Positions 43,931-52,926 of a stretch of 64,000 bases of DNA are shown in pieces. The first letter of the stretch is position 1; every line of letters starts with the position of its first letter. Source of the DNA: S5-A14a sp022766365 (lineage in GTDB: Bacteria; Bacillota; Clostridia; Peptostreptococcales; Anaerovoracaceae); the NCBI GenBank assembly GCA_050313295.1, contig JBNPLD010000006.1; one strand, given 5' to 3'. The notes below the pieces were generated by a model that worked only from the letters and a program-made list of their open reading frames with translations, ran no database searches and was not told where the DNA came from. The position numbers were made by a program, and so were the translations under genes.

Positions 43931-44093
43931 TTTCAAAATCACCTTTCTATCATAATTTTAACGGTAATATTAAGTAAATCTGTATCTATTATATCAATTC
44001 TTTTGATAAAAATCTACCATTCCACGGTAAATTCTGTATCACATGCTCGTTTATTTGTTGAAAATACAAGGATATCACTTGCAAAAGACGTTT

Positions 44094-45452
44094 TTACCAG
44101 GTTTTTCTTCTTTTCCTCCTACGTCTCCCACCCATAATATTCCTCGGTCTATGCCTTTTGCGCCTAAACACCCTTATCATCATTGTAACTGCAACAATGA
44201 AAACCAGAATCCCGGCAATCCCCAGTTCAATAACCTTAAATACGAATTTCTGTTCATTGAACCTATCTGAAATTCCTTTAGTTTCCTGTTTTTGGTCAGC
44301 ACCTGTCATGGATTCTTTATCCGGTATTGAAGCAACAAACAATCCGTGAGTATTATATAAAATCGAACTTTCTATGTTTGTCTTTCCCATATGATAGAGG
44401 ATTTCTGCATCTTTGTTTCGCTCCTTTACTGTATCCGCTCCCAGAACAATTCCAATCATCCGTTTTTTCTTACCCATAAACGTCTCGGTCTGGCTTATCA
44501 TTATGCATCTGCCTGCTGAATCTGTGTATCCTGTCTTCATACCGTCTACACTCTTAAATTTCTTTAAAAGGCTGTTGGTGTTTTCGTCCTCAAAGTTAAA
44601 TTGATCAATGGATATCTTTTTCATTGAGGAAATTTTCGTAACTTCGGGGTATTTCCGCAAAATGTAACTTCCTAAAACGAAAAGATCCCTTGCGCTCATC
44701 CTGTTCTGGGATTCCACATCTTCCGTTTTATCCTCACCGATGTTTACAAGATTTTCCGCCGCCTTCCGATCCGCTAAAGACATATCTTCATTAGGCAGGC
44801 CACTGGAATTATAAAAAAATGTGCTTTTCAAGCCAAGTTCTTTGGCCCTTTTGTTCATCATATCCGCAAAAGTTCTCTCACTTCCTGCCACATGGCACGC
44901 GAGGGCTACTGCTGATTCGTTGCTTGACACCACGAGCATTGCGTTCATAAGATCATTCAAAGGGACCTTATCCCCCTCTTTCAGCCACAACTTCCCATAC
45001 AGATACGTTACGTTTTCAGCCTCCTTGGAAATTATCACCTTTTCATCGGCCTTAATATCGCCTCTATCAATTGCTTCCTTAACAAGAAGATAAGTCATGA
45101 GCTTGGTGAGGCTTGCCATAGGTACAGAATCATCTATGGACTCAGCAAAATATATTTCTCCCGTGTCGGGGTCCCCGAGAAGCGCACTATGCAACCCGGT
45201 GAAGGGATTTTTGAAATTTTCTTTATTTTTATCTTTGGATTTCTCCGAATTTTTATCTGCTGCATAAACCTTCTGTACAGGGGATATACCTATGCGACCG
45301 GTTAATTGTCTATGCGTTTTGAAAACACTTCCCATGTCCATATCAGTTGTTTCTGTTAAAGACAGATTGAAAATAGATATTCCCGCAATCATTACGGTGA
45401 AGATAACAATTGAACTTAAGAATTTTAAAAGTATTCCGGGATTGTTTTTCAT
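44094..45452 (-). CDS. D-alanyl-D-alanine carboxypeptidase (PBP5/DacF type)
   Basis: This penicillin-binding protein trims the terminal D-Ala of peptidoglycan stem peptides. Active-site motifs are S114-L-T-K117 (SxxK), S176-S-N178 (SxN) and K306-T-G. The N-terminal hydrophobic segment (about 8-28) is a signal or anchor. The C-terminus has an additional transmembrane helix (about 417-436) and a strongly basic tail (RRKRHRPRN...GRRRRKRRKTW), which is unusual beside the typical amphipathic anchor of PBP5. The charge suggests a cytosolic tail that binds anionic lipid or another partner. Confidence 0.92.
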   Translation of the reverse strand: MKNNPGILLKFLSSIVIFTVMIAGISIFNLSLTETTDMDMGSVFKTHRQLTGRIGISPVQKVYAADKNSEKSKDKNKENFKNPFTGLHSALLGDPDTGEIYFAESIDDSVPMASLTKLMTYLLVKEAIDRGDIKADEKVIISKEAENVTYLYGKLWLKEGDKVPLNDLMNAMLVVSSNESAVALACHVAGSERTFADMMNKRAKELGLKSTFFYNSSGLPNEDMSLADRKAAENLVNIGEDKTEDVESQNRMSARDLFVLGSYILRKYPEVTKISSMKKISIDQFNFEDENTNSLLKKFKSVDGMKTGYTDSAGRCIMISQTETFMGKKKRMIGIVLGADTVKERNKDAEILYHMGKTNIESSILYNTHGLFVASIPDKESMTGADQKQETKGISDRFNEQKFVFKVIELGIAGILVFIVAVTMMIRVFRRKRHRPRNIMGGRRRRKRRKTW

Positions 45453-45490
45453 AATTTACCCCTTTAGTCTCTATCCTTTGATACATTTTA

Positions 45491-46753
45491 TCAGCCATTT
45501 TCCTCCAAATGCCGGTTTATCTGACGCTTGATCTCCCTGAGACGATTTGCAAGCAGGTTTATATTAGCGATTCTTCTAACCACAAGATAGGCATTATCTT
45601 CTCTATACAAAAGTATACTGTCAAGCGTTTGCCTAAGATCCGATAGAAGATCCTCCACTTTCTCACGAAATTCTCCCTTTGTCATGCTTCTTTGAAATGG
45701 TGAACTTTCCTCGATTTCATAGACATACTCCATTCCAAAAATTTCCTTGACTTTTTCGGACAAGGCAATCTTGATTTCGTTAAACTTTATTTCAAAATCA
45801 GAATCCATACTTTCCGATTCTGTCTTTAAAACATCTATATACTCATCTATTGCAATAAAGGCTCTGTCAAGAGCCTTATACTCCATATTCATTGCTTTCC
45901 AGTAGAACCGCAGCTGATTGATTGCATCGTCTATTATATCTCTTAACTTTAGAATTGACGACCGCTCAAGAATAATTCTTCCATTATTTTTGAGATCTTT
46001 GCTGACCGAATTTGTGAGTTCCTTAATTCCGACTCCGGTTTTAGCTGAAATGGGGAAGATTCTTATAGTTTGAGTATCCATACCCATAATCTGCCGGAGA
46101 ACACCTTGGCAATATCCTATATATTGAGCAAGCTCAACATCAGACACCAGATCCGCTTTATTGACAGCAAAATAAAACTTTGAAGCGAAATCTTTTGTGG
46201 CCTTAAGAAATTCAATTTCTATCTCATTGATCGGACTGTCCACCGACAGAAGAAAAATCACGCCGTCACTTTCCTTCATATATTGATATGCAACTTCTGT
46301 ATTGTTTTTGTGGAATGATCCTACACCCGGCGTGTCAACGAACTCTATGCCGTGTATTAGAAATTTCGATGGCGTCTTTATGGCAACTGAGGCCACCCCA
46401 AGTTTATTATTACCGTTTTCCTGTTCGCTTATGTACTCAGACAGATTTTTAAACTCAATAGGCCTAATGTCTCCGTTTAAAAAATGCACCTCAGCAGATT
46501 TGGACCCATAAGAGACCCTCGTAACCGCTGAAGTAATAGGAACAATGCCCACAGGGAGAATATCCTCTCCCAGTATCGCATTGGCTAGGGCACTTTTCCC
46601 TCGCTTAAACTGACCGATAATCGATAGGGTCAGATTTTCTTTTTCCAGTTTATCCTTGATGATTCTAAGGTGCTGTGCCTGCCCCTTGCATGCTTCTTCC
46701 GCAGATAGAAGTTCATATGCACGGGTCACTGCTCGCCCTTCGTTAAATTCCAT
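45491..46753 (-). CDS. Dynamin-like GTPase
   Basis: The 420-residue protein has a dynamin-type GTPase domain: G1 GQFKRGKS (47-54), G3 DTPGVGS (140-146) and G4 NKAD (198-201). The rest is helical and ends with coiled-coil-like segments (about 285-420). Bacterial dynamins remodel or guard membranes. The C-terminal part is short compared with tandem dynamins. An AAAGGAGG site precedes the ATG. It lies between the carboxypeptidase gene and two ABC transporter fusions, all on the minus strand. Confidence 0.88.
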   Translation of the reverse strand: MEFNEGRAVTRAYELLSAEEACKGQAQHLRIIKDKLEKENLTLSIIGQFKRGKSALANAILGEDILPVGIVPITSAVTRVSYGSKSAEVHFLNGDIRPIEFKNLSEYISEQENGNNKLGVASVAIKTPSKFLIHGIEFVDTPGVGSFHKNNTEVAYQYMKESDGVIFLLSVDSPINEIEIEFLKATKDFASKFYFAVNKADLVSDVELAQYIGYCQGVLRQIMGMDTQTIRIFPISAKTGVGIKELTNSVSKDLKNNGRIILERSSILKLRDIIDDAINQLRFYWKAMNMEYKALDRAFIAIDEYIDVLKTESESMDSDFEIKFNEIKIALSEKVKEIFGMEYVYEIEESSPFQRSMTKGEFREKVEDLLSDLRQTLDSILLYREDNAYLVVRRIANINLLANRLREIKRQINRHLEENG

Positions 46754-46788
46754 ATTACCTCCTTTATCCGGATATCTTTATTCAATTT

Positions 46789-49263
46789 CTAGTCAACATC
46801 TGTCCTTGCAAGTATTGCAGCAGGCGTCTTGAACAGTACCAAAATTACCGGTAAAAGTCCAAACAAAATATTCGCTGCATAGATTATTGCGATAGCGATA
46901 ATTGCCACGGTCGGATTCATCAGGAACGTATACTGGAATGTGTTAATCTGACTAAGTTTGTATACTATATAACCCATGAGAACAAATCCCGGTATACCTG
47001 CTATTGTGGTGATGGCTATTACCTCTCCCAAGAACATCTTGTATATATCTGTTTTCTTTACTCCGATTGCTCTGAAAACACCCACTTCCTTGATTCTTGA
47101 CAGGAATGAAGCTCTCATCATCAGGTAAATTTCTATCAGTGAAATCGCCAATATTACAAATCCCATAATCAGTACAGTCTTCATTGTCTTTCTCATATCA
47201 TCGGTGTATTTGTCTTTTGCATTCTTATATGCATCGAAGGATTCAAATCCTTCACTGCGCAGCTGATCCATGACGGCAGCCTTATCGGATAGCCTAGGCA
47301 GATATAGAGCTGCTCCCGTTTCGTCATTCCTTACCTGCATTTTTAAAGTGCCTGGTGTTACGATTGCAAGGCCTCGATTATATTCATCCGTATAGTATCC
47401 GACCACCTTCAGCTTCTGTTGGTTAATCTTAGGTGTCACAAGTGTGCCTATGCCGTGGTCGAATCTTTTGTCGTATGAAATCACAACCTCATAATCCGAT
47501 TCAGGCCAGCGACCGCTCTTGAGCATCAGACTGTCCGGGGCTGCATTATCAGCCAGTTCCTTGGTGATAACCGTATCTTCAGATTGTGTGCCCGGTGCGT
47601 TTTCCATATCAGTCTTACCTGTGGAGTTCTTCAAAGCGAACAAAATATTGTCTGTTTGTCCTAAATCCACATACATAGATGGTGAAGATTTGTCAACTAT
47701 ACCCGTTATTTTTAAGTTGACATATTCATCTAAATTAAATGTCATCCCAACGAAATCTTTCCCATTAAAAAGCCCTGCTTGCGTAGCATAGCCACCTTCT
47801 TCGAATAGTTTTTTGAAGGCGAGTTTATCAACAACAACCTCATTGGAAGCTTCCGGCATTTTGCCTGCGATAAGATCCTTGGACTTGATTGCATTTATAT
47901 CTGTCATGGAAACCGAAATTTTCTCTCCCATATTTATGCCTGTTTGCAGATAATTTTTATAGATTATGGGCAAAGTAATCTTGGATTTTCCCGGTATCAC
48001 ATAACCCTTATTTTCAGCTGCTATAGATTCCAGCTTGCTGTACTGATCAGAAGACATACCCTTGTTTTTGACAATCAGGTAATGATGGTTGGTATCCACA
48101 AATCTCTCATCAGGTGTATTGAGAACTGCAGCTGTATTTGATATAGAGTACATTATGAACATGGCAGAAATGAAAAATCCAAACAGAAGAATTTTCTTCA
48201 TAATCGGATAATTTGCCACCTGGGAAAAACCCTCCGTAATCATACTCCACAAGTTTATTATGGAAGCATTTCTCGGCGGCTTTCGGGCTTCAAGTTTTGC
48301 CATGTCATAGCCGGACTCCTTGTAATCATCCTTTGAAATTTCTCTGTATTTATCATCCACAAATTCCACACTTGAATGCTCATCAACTATTTCTGTCCTG
48401 AGATTCTCATCTTTGACCCTCACATAAACATTACCATTCCTGATTACGATGTCCATGTCAGCAATTTGTTCATCCTCTTGATATATATTGATCTTAGAAC
48501 CATATATAGAGACCTCTTGATGATTTTGAACATCGCCGAGATATATTTTGTCATCAATTCTGTAATCAAGGTTACTTTCGTTTGTATTTATTTCATCAGA
48601 AACTACACTGCCATCACGGAGTCTGATTATTCTTGAGGCATAGAAATTAGCCAGCTTTTCTTCATGGGTGACCATAAGAACAAGCTTCGTCTTTGAAATT
48701 GTCTTGATTATATTCATGACCTCCAAAGTATTTCGGCTATCAAGATTCCCGGTAGGCTCATCAGCAATTACGATGGCAGGATTCTTAACTATAGCCCTTG
48801 CTATGCCAACCCTCTGACGCTCACCTCCGGAAAGCATGTCGGCATACCTATTCCTATACCTATACATTCCCACCATTTCAAGTGCATAGTGAACCTTATC
48901 TTTTATCTCTTCTTTATCTTTTACACCCTGCATCTTGAGTACGAGTGCCACGTTATCAAATACACTCATATTATCTACAAGATTATAGTTCTGGAATATA
49001 TAACCTATATTAAGATTCCTTATTTTATCCTTGGCCCATACAGTCCTTCCGGTCAGCCTCCTATCATTTACAAAAATTTTCCCTGTGCTTACATTGTCAA
49101 GACCGCCAATCGCATTAAGCAAAGTCGTCTTCCCGCACCCTGACGGTCCCAAAATCGCCACGAGCCCCGGTCCGGCTATCTCCAGAGAGGTGTTATTTAT
49201 GACGTGAATTTCATTTTTCTTAAGTCTGTTAAAATACTTATTTACATTCTCTAATCTTATCAT
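46789..49263 (-). CDS. ATPase-permease fusion, MacB-like (first of pair)
   Basis: Residues 1 to about 225 are an ABC ATPase (Walker A GPSGCGKTT, signature LSGGERQR, Walker B IVIADEPT). A linker follows, then a transmembrane helix near 353-375, an extracellular domain of about 320 residues and three C-terminal helices: the MacB topology. In Bacillota such exporters handle peptides, lipoproteins or envelope stress. The gene directly follows a similar fusion (two bases apart); the two probably form a heterodimer. Substrate unknown. Confidence 0.88.
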   Translation of the reverse strand: MIRLENVNKYFNRLKKNEIHVINNTSLEIAGPGLVAILGPSGCGKTTLLNAIGGLDNVSTGKIFVNDRRLTGRTVWAKDKIRNLNIGYIFQNYNLVDNMSVFDNVALVLKMQGVKDKEEIKDKVHYALEMVGMYRYRNRYADMLSGGERQRVGIARAIVKNPAIVIADEPTGNLDSRNTLEVMNIIKTISKTKLVLMVTHEEKLANFYASRIIRLRDGSVVSDEINTNESNLDYRIDDKIYLGDVQNHQEVSIYGSKINIYQEDEQIADMDIVIRNGNVYVRVKDENLRTEIVDEHSSVEFVDDKYREISKDDYKESGYDMAKLEARKPPRNASIINLWSMITEGFSQVANYPIMKKILLFGFFISAMFIMYSISNTAAVLNTPDERFVDTNHHYLIVKNKGMSSDQYSKLESIAAENKGYVIPGKSKITLPIIYKNYLQTGINMGEKISVSMTDINAIKSKDLIAGKMPEASNEVVVDKLAFKKLFEEGGYATQAGLFNGKDFVGMTFNLDEYVNLKITGIVDKSSPSMYVDLGQTDNILFALKNSTGKTDMENAPGTQSEDTVITKELADNAAPDSLMLKSGRWPESDYEVVISYDKRFDHGIGTLVTPKINQQKLKVVGYYTDEYNRGLAIVTPGTLKMQVRNDETGAALYLPRLSDKAAVMDQLRSEGFESFDAYKNAKDKYTDDMRKTMKTVLIMGFVILAISLIEIYLMMRASFLSRIKEVGVFRAIGVKKTDIYKMFLGEVIAITTIAGIPGFVLMGYIVYKLSQINTFQYTFLMNPTVAIIAIAIIYAANILFGLLPVILVLFKTPAAILARTDVD

Positions 49264-49265
49264 AA

Positions 49266-51542
49266 TTATACCTCCTCCCTAAATGTGCTCATAGCGGATT
49301 TCTTAAATAACTTCTTAGAGAATTTCCTTGAAATTATATATGCTAGAATAACCATGATCACATACAAAACAATATAGTCACTAATCTTTAAAAATTCGAA
49401 TATAGGCTTCAGGTAAGAGATACTAATAAGGTCTGTTGCCACAGCCCTGATAAATCCGATTAATATGAAATAAGCTAGATTTATAATAAATATAAGCTCC
49501 ACATCAAGTATCTGCTTGATGCTCTTCATATCCAGACAGAGCAATCTCAAAGTTGAAAAATACGTGCTTCTTGACCTTAGAATAAGTCTTATTACAAAGT
49601 AGCATATGAAGAATATACCCACAACCACTAATAGATTTAAAGGTACAGTAATAATATTCATTATATCCGTATCTATGAACTGTTCCTTAGCCTTGGCAAG
49701 GGAAACTACAGTGTATCCATGCTTATTCAGCCAGGACACCGAATCATCTGCATTCTTCCTGTCGTCAATATAGACTGTAGACTGGAAGTTTCCTTTGAGA
49801 AATAGGGTGTTGAAATCTTCGGGGTTTATATATATTCTGCCGGAAACGTCTTCAAAAGGCTCATCAGTATTAAGTTTATTTTTGTAATTATTCTTTGTGT
49901 ATGTATCGACACTTGTAAGTGTAACTGAATCGGAGAAGTAGATATTCTTAGTACTGAAAACAAGATTCTTCCATCTGCCGGAGCCACTCTCATAGAGAGC
50001 ATCCACCTCTTCAGGAACCACCACATAACCCTCGGACACACTGTCTGATGCATAGAGTGTAAACTGTCCGCCGCCTGAAGTTGAAGAAGCCATAAGCGGA
50101 TACTTCTTTCCATTAATGAGCACTTCCGTTCTTGAAATGCTGTTAATTTGAGACGTTCGGGCCTTGCTCAGAAACGAATCACTCAGAAAAATCTTGCCCG
50201 ATGCAGACAAATCAATATTAGATGCATCCTTTGCATTCTTTTGCTTATCAATGAAGTAAGCACCTGTAATCTTTACCTTATACTTCGTTCCTGCCCGATC
50301 GGTGATATCCATGATTTTGCCTATATGAGGCTTGAGTTCATCCTTACTGATCATCATGCTGTATACGCCGATAACCGCCTCATCATCAGCCTTTGGTGCT
50401 TCACCAAGCAGCAATTTTTTCGGCATCTCTTCAATAGGAGCAGGATGAGCTTCGACATATATGGATTGCGATGCCTCATTTTCGTTTTGATCCGTTGGAG
50501 TATATGTGGAGAATGAGAGATCAAGGATTATATCATCTTTGAAAAGCGATTTGAAATGAGGAGTTTTTTTAAGCTCCTCATAATCCTCCGCCTGCATTTC
50601 CGAATTATCTGAATGTTTGACAACTATACGTCTGTCATTATTATTTTGAAAGAAACTGTTATATCCCCATCCTTCAAATGCATCATTATTTGCTTTTATT
50701 CCGGCGTACTGCATTATAACAGAACCGCTGAGGAACAGAAATACCAGTAACAGCAGCAAAAATTTAGGAATAATGTTAAAAGTATTGCGAAAACCAAGTT
50801 GAAGCTTGTTGCTCCAACTCATCGGCGTTGTCTTAACCGCCTCTATCTCTTTGCTTTCCTCTCTGGGTTTAATAACCTCATCCTCTATTATCCTGCCGTC
50901 TGAAAGTTTGATTCTTCTGGTTGCACAATTTTCGAATTGATCATAATTGTGAGTTACCACGATGACAAGATGGTCCTCCGACACATCCCTCAGCAGTTCA
51001 ACAATTCCGAGTGCCGACTTGCTGTCAAGATTACCCGTGGGCTCATCGGCTACGATTATCGGAGTTTCCTTTGCCAGAGCTCTGGCTATGGCAACCCTCT
51101 GCTTCTGACCCCCTGACAGCTTTGAAACTTTGGTGTTTCTGTACGCTGATAACCCTACCTTATCGATTATGGCATCTATCTTACCCTTGACATCTTTTCG
51201 ACTTCTTCCTTCAACTAAGAGAACAAGTTCAACATTCTGAAAGACCGTATAGCTGGACACCAAATTAAAACTCTGAAAAATATTGGCAATATAACTTCGC
51301 CTGTAATTTTCGAAATCATTAACGGTATAATGGCTTGTTTCCTTGCCATCAATATACATTTCCCCTTCTTCATAGGAATCAAGCCCTGATATCACATTTA
51401 TCAGCGTTGATTTCCCGGATCCGGACTCTCCTGTTATTACAACAAATTCTCCCGGAAAAAGCTCTAAATTAACCCTGTTGAGTCCGCTGGCGATTATCCC
51501 CTTGCTATAATAGAACTTTGATAGGTTTTTTAGCTTTAACAT
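49266..51542 (-). CDS. ATPase-permease fusion, MacB-like (second of pair)
   Basis: Residues 1 to about 220 form the ATPase (Walker A GESGSGKST, signature LSGGQKQR, Walker B IIVADEPT). One transmembrane helix (near 258-280) is followed by an extracellular part of about 320 residues and three helices at the C-terminus. I chose ATG at 51542 (MLKLKNLSKF); an ATG at 51545 and a GTG at 51560 overlap or abut the AGGGGAGG site. Its extracellular part differs from that of the downstream fusion, so the pair is not a simple recent duplication. Confidence 0.87.
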   Translation of the reverse strand: MLKLKNLSKFYYSKGIIASGLNRVNLELFPGEFVVITGESGSGKSTLINVISGLDSYEEGEMYIDGKETSHYTVNDFENYRRSYIANIFQSFNLVSSYTVFQNVELVLLVEGRSRKDVKGKIDAIIDKVGLSAYRNTKVSKLSGGQKQRVAIARALAKETPIIVADEPTGNLDSKSALGIVELLRDVSEDHLVIVVTHNYDQFENCATRRIKLSDGRIIEDEVIKPREESKEIEAVKTTPMSWSNKLQLGFRNTFNIIPKFLLLLLVFLFLSGSVIMQYAGIKANNDAFEGWGYNSFFQNNNDRRIVVKHSDNSEMQAEDYEELKKTPHFKSLFKDDIILDLSFSTYTPTDQNENEASQSIYVEAHPAPIEEMPKKLLLGEAPKADDEAVIGVYSMMISKDELKPHIGKIMDITDRAGTKYKVKITGAYFIDKQKNAKDASNIDLSASGKIFLSDSFLSKARTSQINSISRTEVLINGKKYPLMASSTSGGGQFTLYASDSVSEGYVVVPEEVDALYESGSGRWKNLVFSTKNIYFSDSVTLTSVDTYTKNNYKNKLNTDEPFEDVSGRIYINPEDFNTLFLKGNFQSTVYIDDRKNADDSVSWLNKHGYTVVSLAKAKEQFIDTDIMNIITVPLNLLVVVGIFFICYFVIRLILRSRSTYFSTLRLLCLDMKSIKQILDVELIFIINLAYFILIGFIRAVATDLISISYLKPIFEFLKISDYIVLYVIMVILAYIISRKFSKKLFKKSAMSTFREEV

Positions 51543-51588
51543 CATACCTCCCCTGAACACATAATCAATACTTTATACTGTTTGAACT

Positions 51589-52860
51589 TCACCTTATCTC
51601 GTCTACTCCCATATACTTGCACAAAGCCTCAGGGATTTCCACTGAGCCATCTTCTCTTTGAAAGTTCTCAAGAACAGCAGCTGTTGTCCTGCCGACAGCA
51701 AGGCCGGACCCGTTGAGAGTATGCACAAATCTGACCTTTCCCGTTTCCTTGTCTCTGTATCGAATGTTTGCACGCCTTGCCTGGAAATCTTCGAAATTTG
51801 AGCAGGAAGATATTTCAACATATCTGCCGTAGCTTGGCATCCATACTTCAATATCATAGGTCATTGCAGATGAGAATCCAAGATCACCCGAACAGAGTCT
51901 GACAACCCTGTATGGAATACCCAAAATCTGCAAAACTGCCTCAGCATCTGCTGTTAATTTTTCCAGTTCCTCATATGAGTCATCAGGTTCTACAAACTTA
52001 ACAAGTTCAACCTTATTAAACTGGTGCTGGCGAATGAGTCCTCTGGTATCTCTGCCGGCTGAACCCGCTTCCGCTCTGAAGCATGGTGTATAAGCGGTAT
52101 AATAAATCGGCAACTCTTCCTGCTTCATGATTTCATCACCTCTGAGATTTGTCACAGGGACCTCTGCAGTAGGAATCAGGAAAAAATCCTTCTGAGGCAC
52201 ATAGAACATATCCTCCTCAAACTTAGGAAGCTGCCCGGTACCTGTCATTGCATTCCTATTAACCATGAAAGGCGGCAAAATCTCAACATAATCCTGATCT
52301 CTCGTATGAAGATCAAGCATAAAATTGGTAATCGCCCTTTCAAGCCTTGCACCCAATCCCTTGTATACTGTAAACCTTGCTCCGGAGATCTTAGCTGCTC
52401 GCTCAAAGTCCAGAATATCAAGATCTTCCCCGATATCCCAATGTGCTTTAGGTTCAAAACCGAAAGCCCTCGGTTCTCCCACAACTCGCATAACCTCATT
52501 GTCACTGTCATCCACTCCGTAAGGTACTTTCTCATTAGGTGTGTTCGGTATTGACAAAAGCGTCTTCCTATATCTTCCTTCGATTTCGTCCAGCTTAGAA
52601 TCAAGTTCCTTGATGTCTCCGGAAAGCTTCTTCATTTCAGACATTATGACACCTGTATCCTTGCCTTCCTTCTTTAGAACAGGTATCTGTTTCGAAACAG
52701 TATTCTGCCTGTTCTTCATTGACTCCACTTCCGAAAGAATCTCTCTTCTCTTCTCATCGAGTTCCTTAAGTGCCGAAAGCCCGAAATCACCCTTGCCACG
52801 AAACAAAACCCTCTCCCTGACTTCTTCGTAATTTTTCCTTATTCGCTTTACATCTAACAT
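51589..52860 (-). CDS. serS: Seryl-tRNA synthetase
   Basis: SerS charges tRNA-Ser (and tRNA-Sec). The 423-residue enzyme has the N-terminal tRNA-binding coiled coil (about 30-105) and class II motifs: PPFMVNR (near 191), the TAEVPVTNL region, motif 2 FRAEAGSAGRDTRGLIRQHQF and motif 3 NGSGLAVGRTTAAVLENFQ. It lies between the ABC fusions and glutamine synthetase. No T-box leader is visible upstream. Confidence 0.97.
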   Translation of the reverse strand: MLDVKRIRKNYEEVRERVLFRGKGDFGLSALKELDEKRREILSEVESMKNRQNTVSKQIPVLKKEGKDTGVIMSEMKKLSGDIKELDSKLDEIEGRYRKTLLSIPNTPNEKVPYGVDDSDNEVMRVVGEPRAFGFEPKAHWDIGEDLDILDFERAAKISGARFTVYKGLGARLERAITNFMLDLHTRDQDYVEILPPFMVNRNAMTGTGQLPKFEEDMFYVPQKDFFLIPTAEVPVTNLRGDEIMKQEELPIYYTAYTPCFRAEAGSAGRDTRGLIRQHQFNKVELVKFVEPDDSYEELEKLTADAEAVLQILGIPYRVVRLCSGDLGFSSAMTYDIEVWMPSYGRYVEISSCSNFEDFQARRANIRYRDKETGKVRFVHTLNGSGLAVGRTTAAVLENFQREDGSVEIPEALCKYMGVDEIR

Positions 52861-52926
52861 ATCTCTTCTCCTGTTTTTAAAGACTATTCAAGTTTTATCT
52901 TTCCAACAAAATACTAAAATGCACAA

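Noticed and set aside
46789..51542. Recent tandem duplication of the ABC fusions
   Set aside because: The two share architecture, but their extracellular domains look unrelated, so an old pair or heterodimer is more likely.
52861..52926. T-box leader before serS
   Set aside because: The spacer is only 66 bases and lacks the T-box sequence; the same holds upstream of metG.
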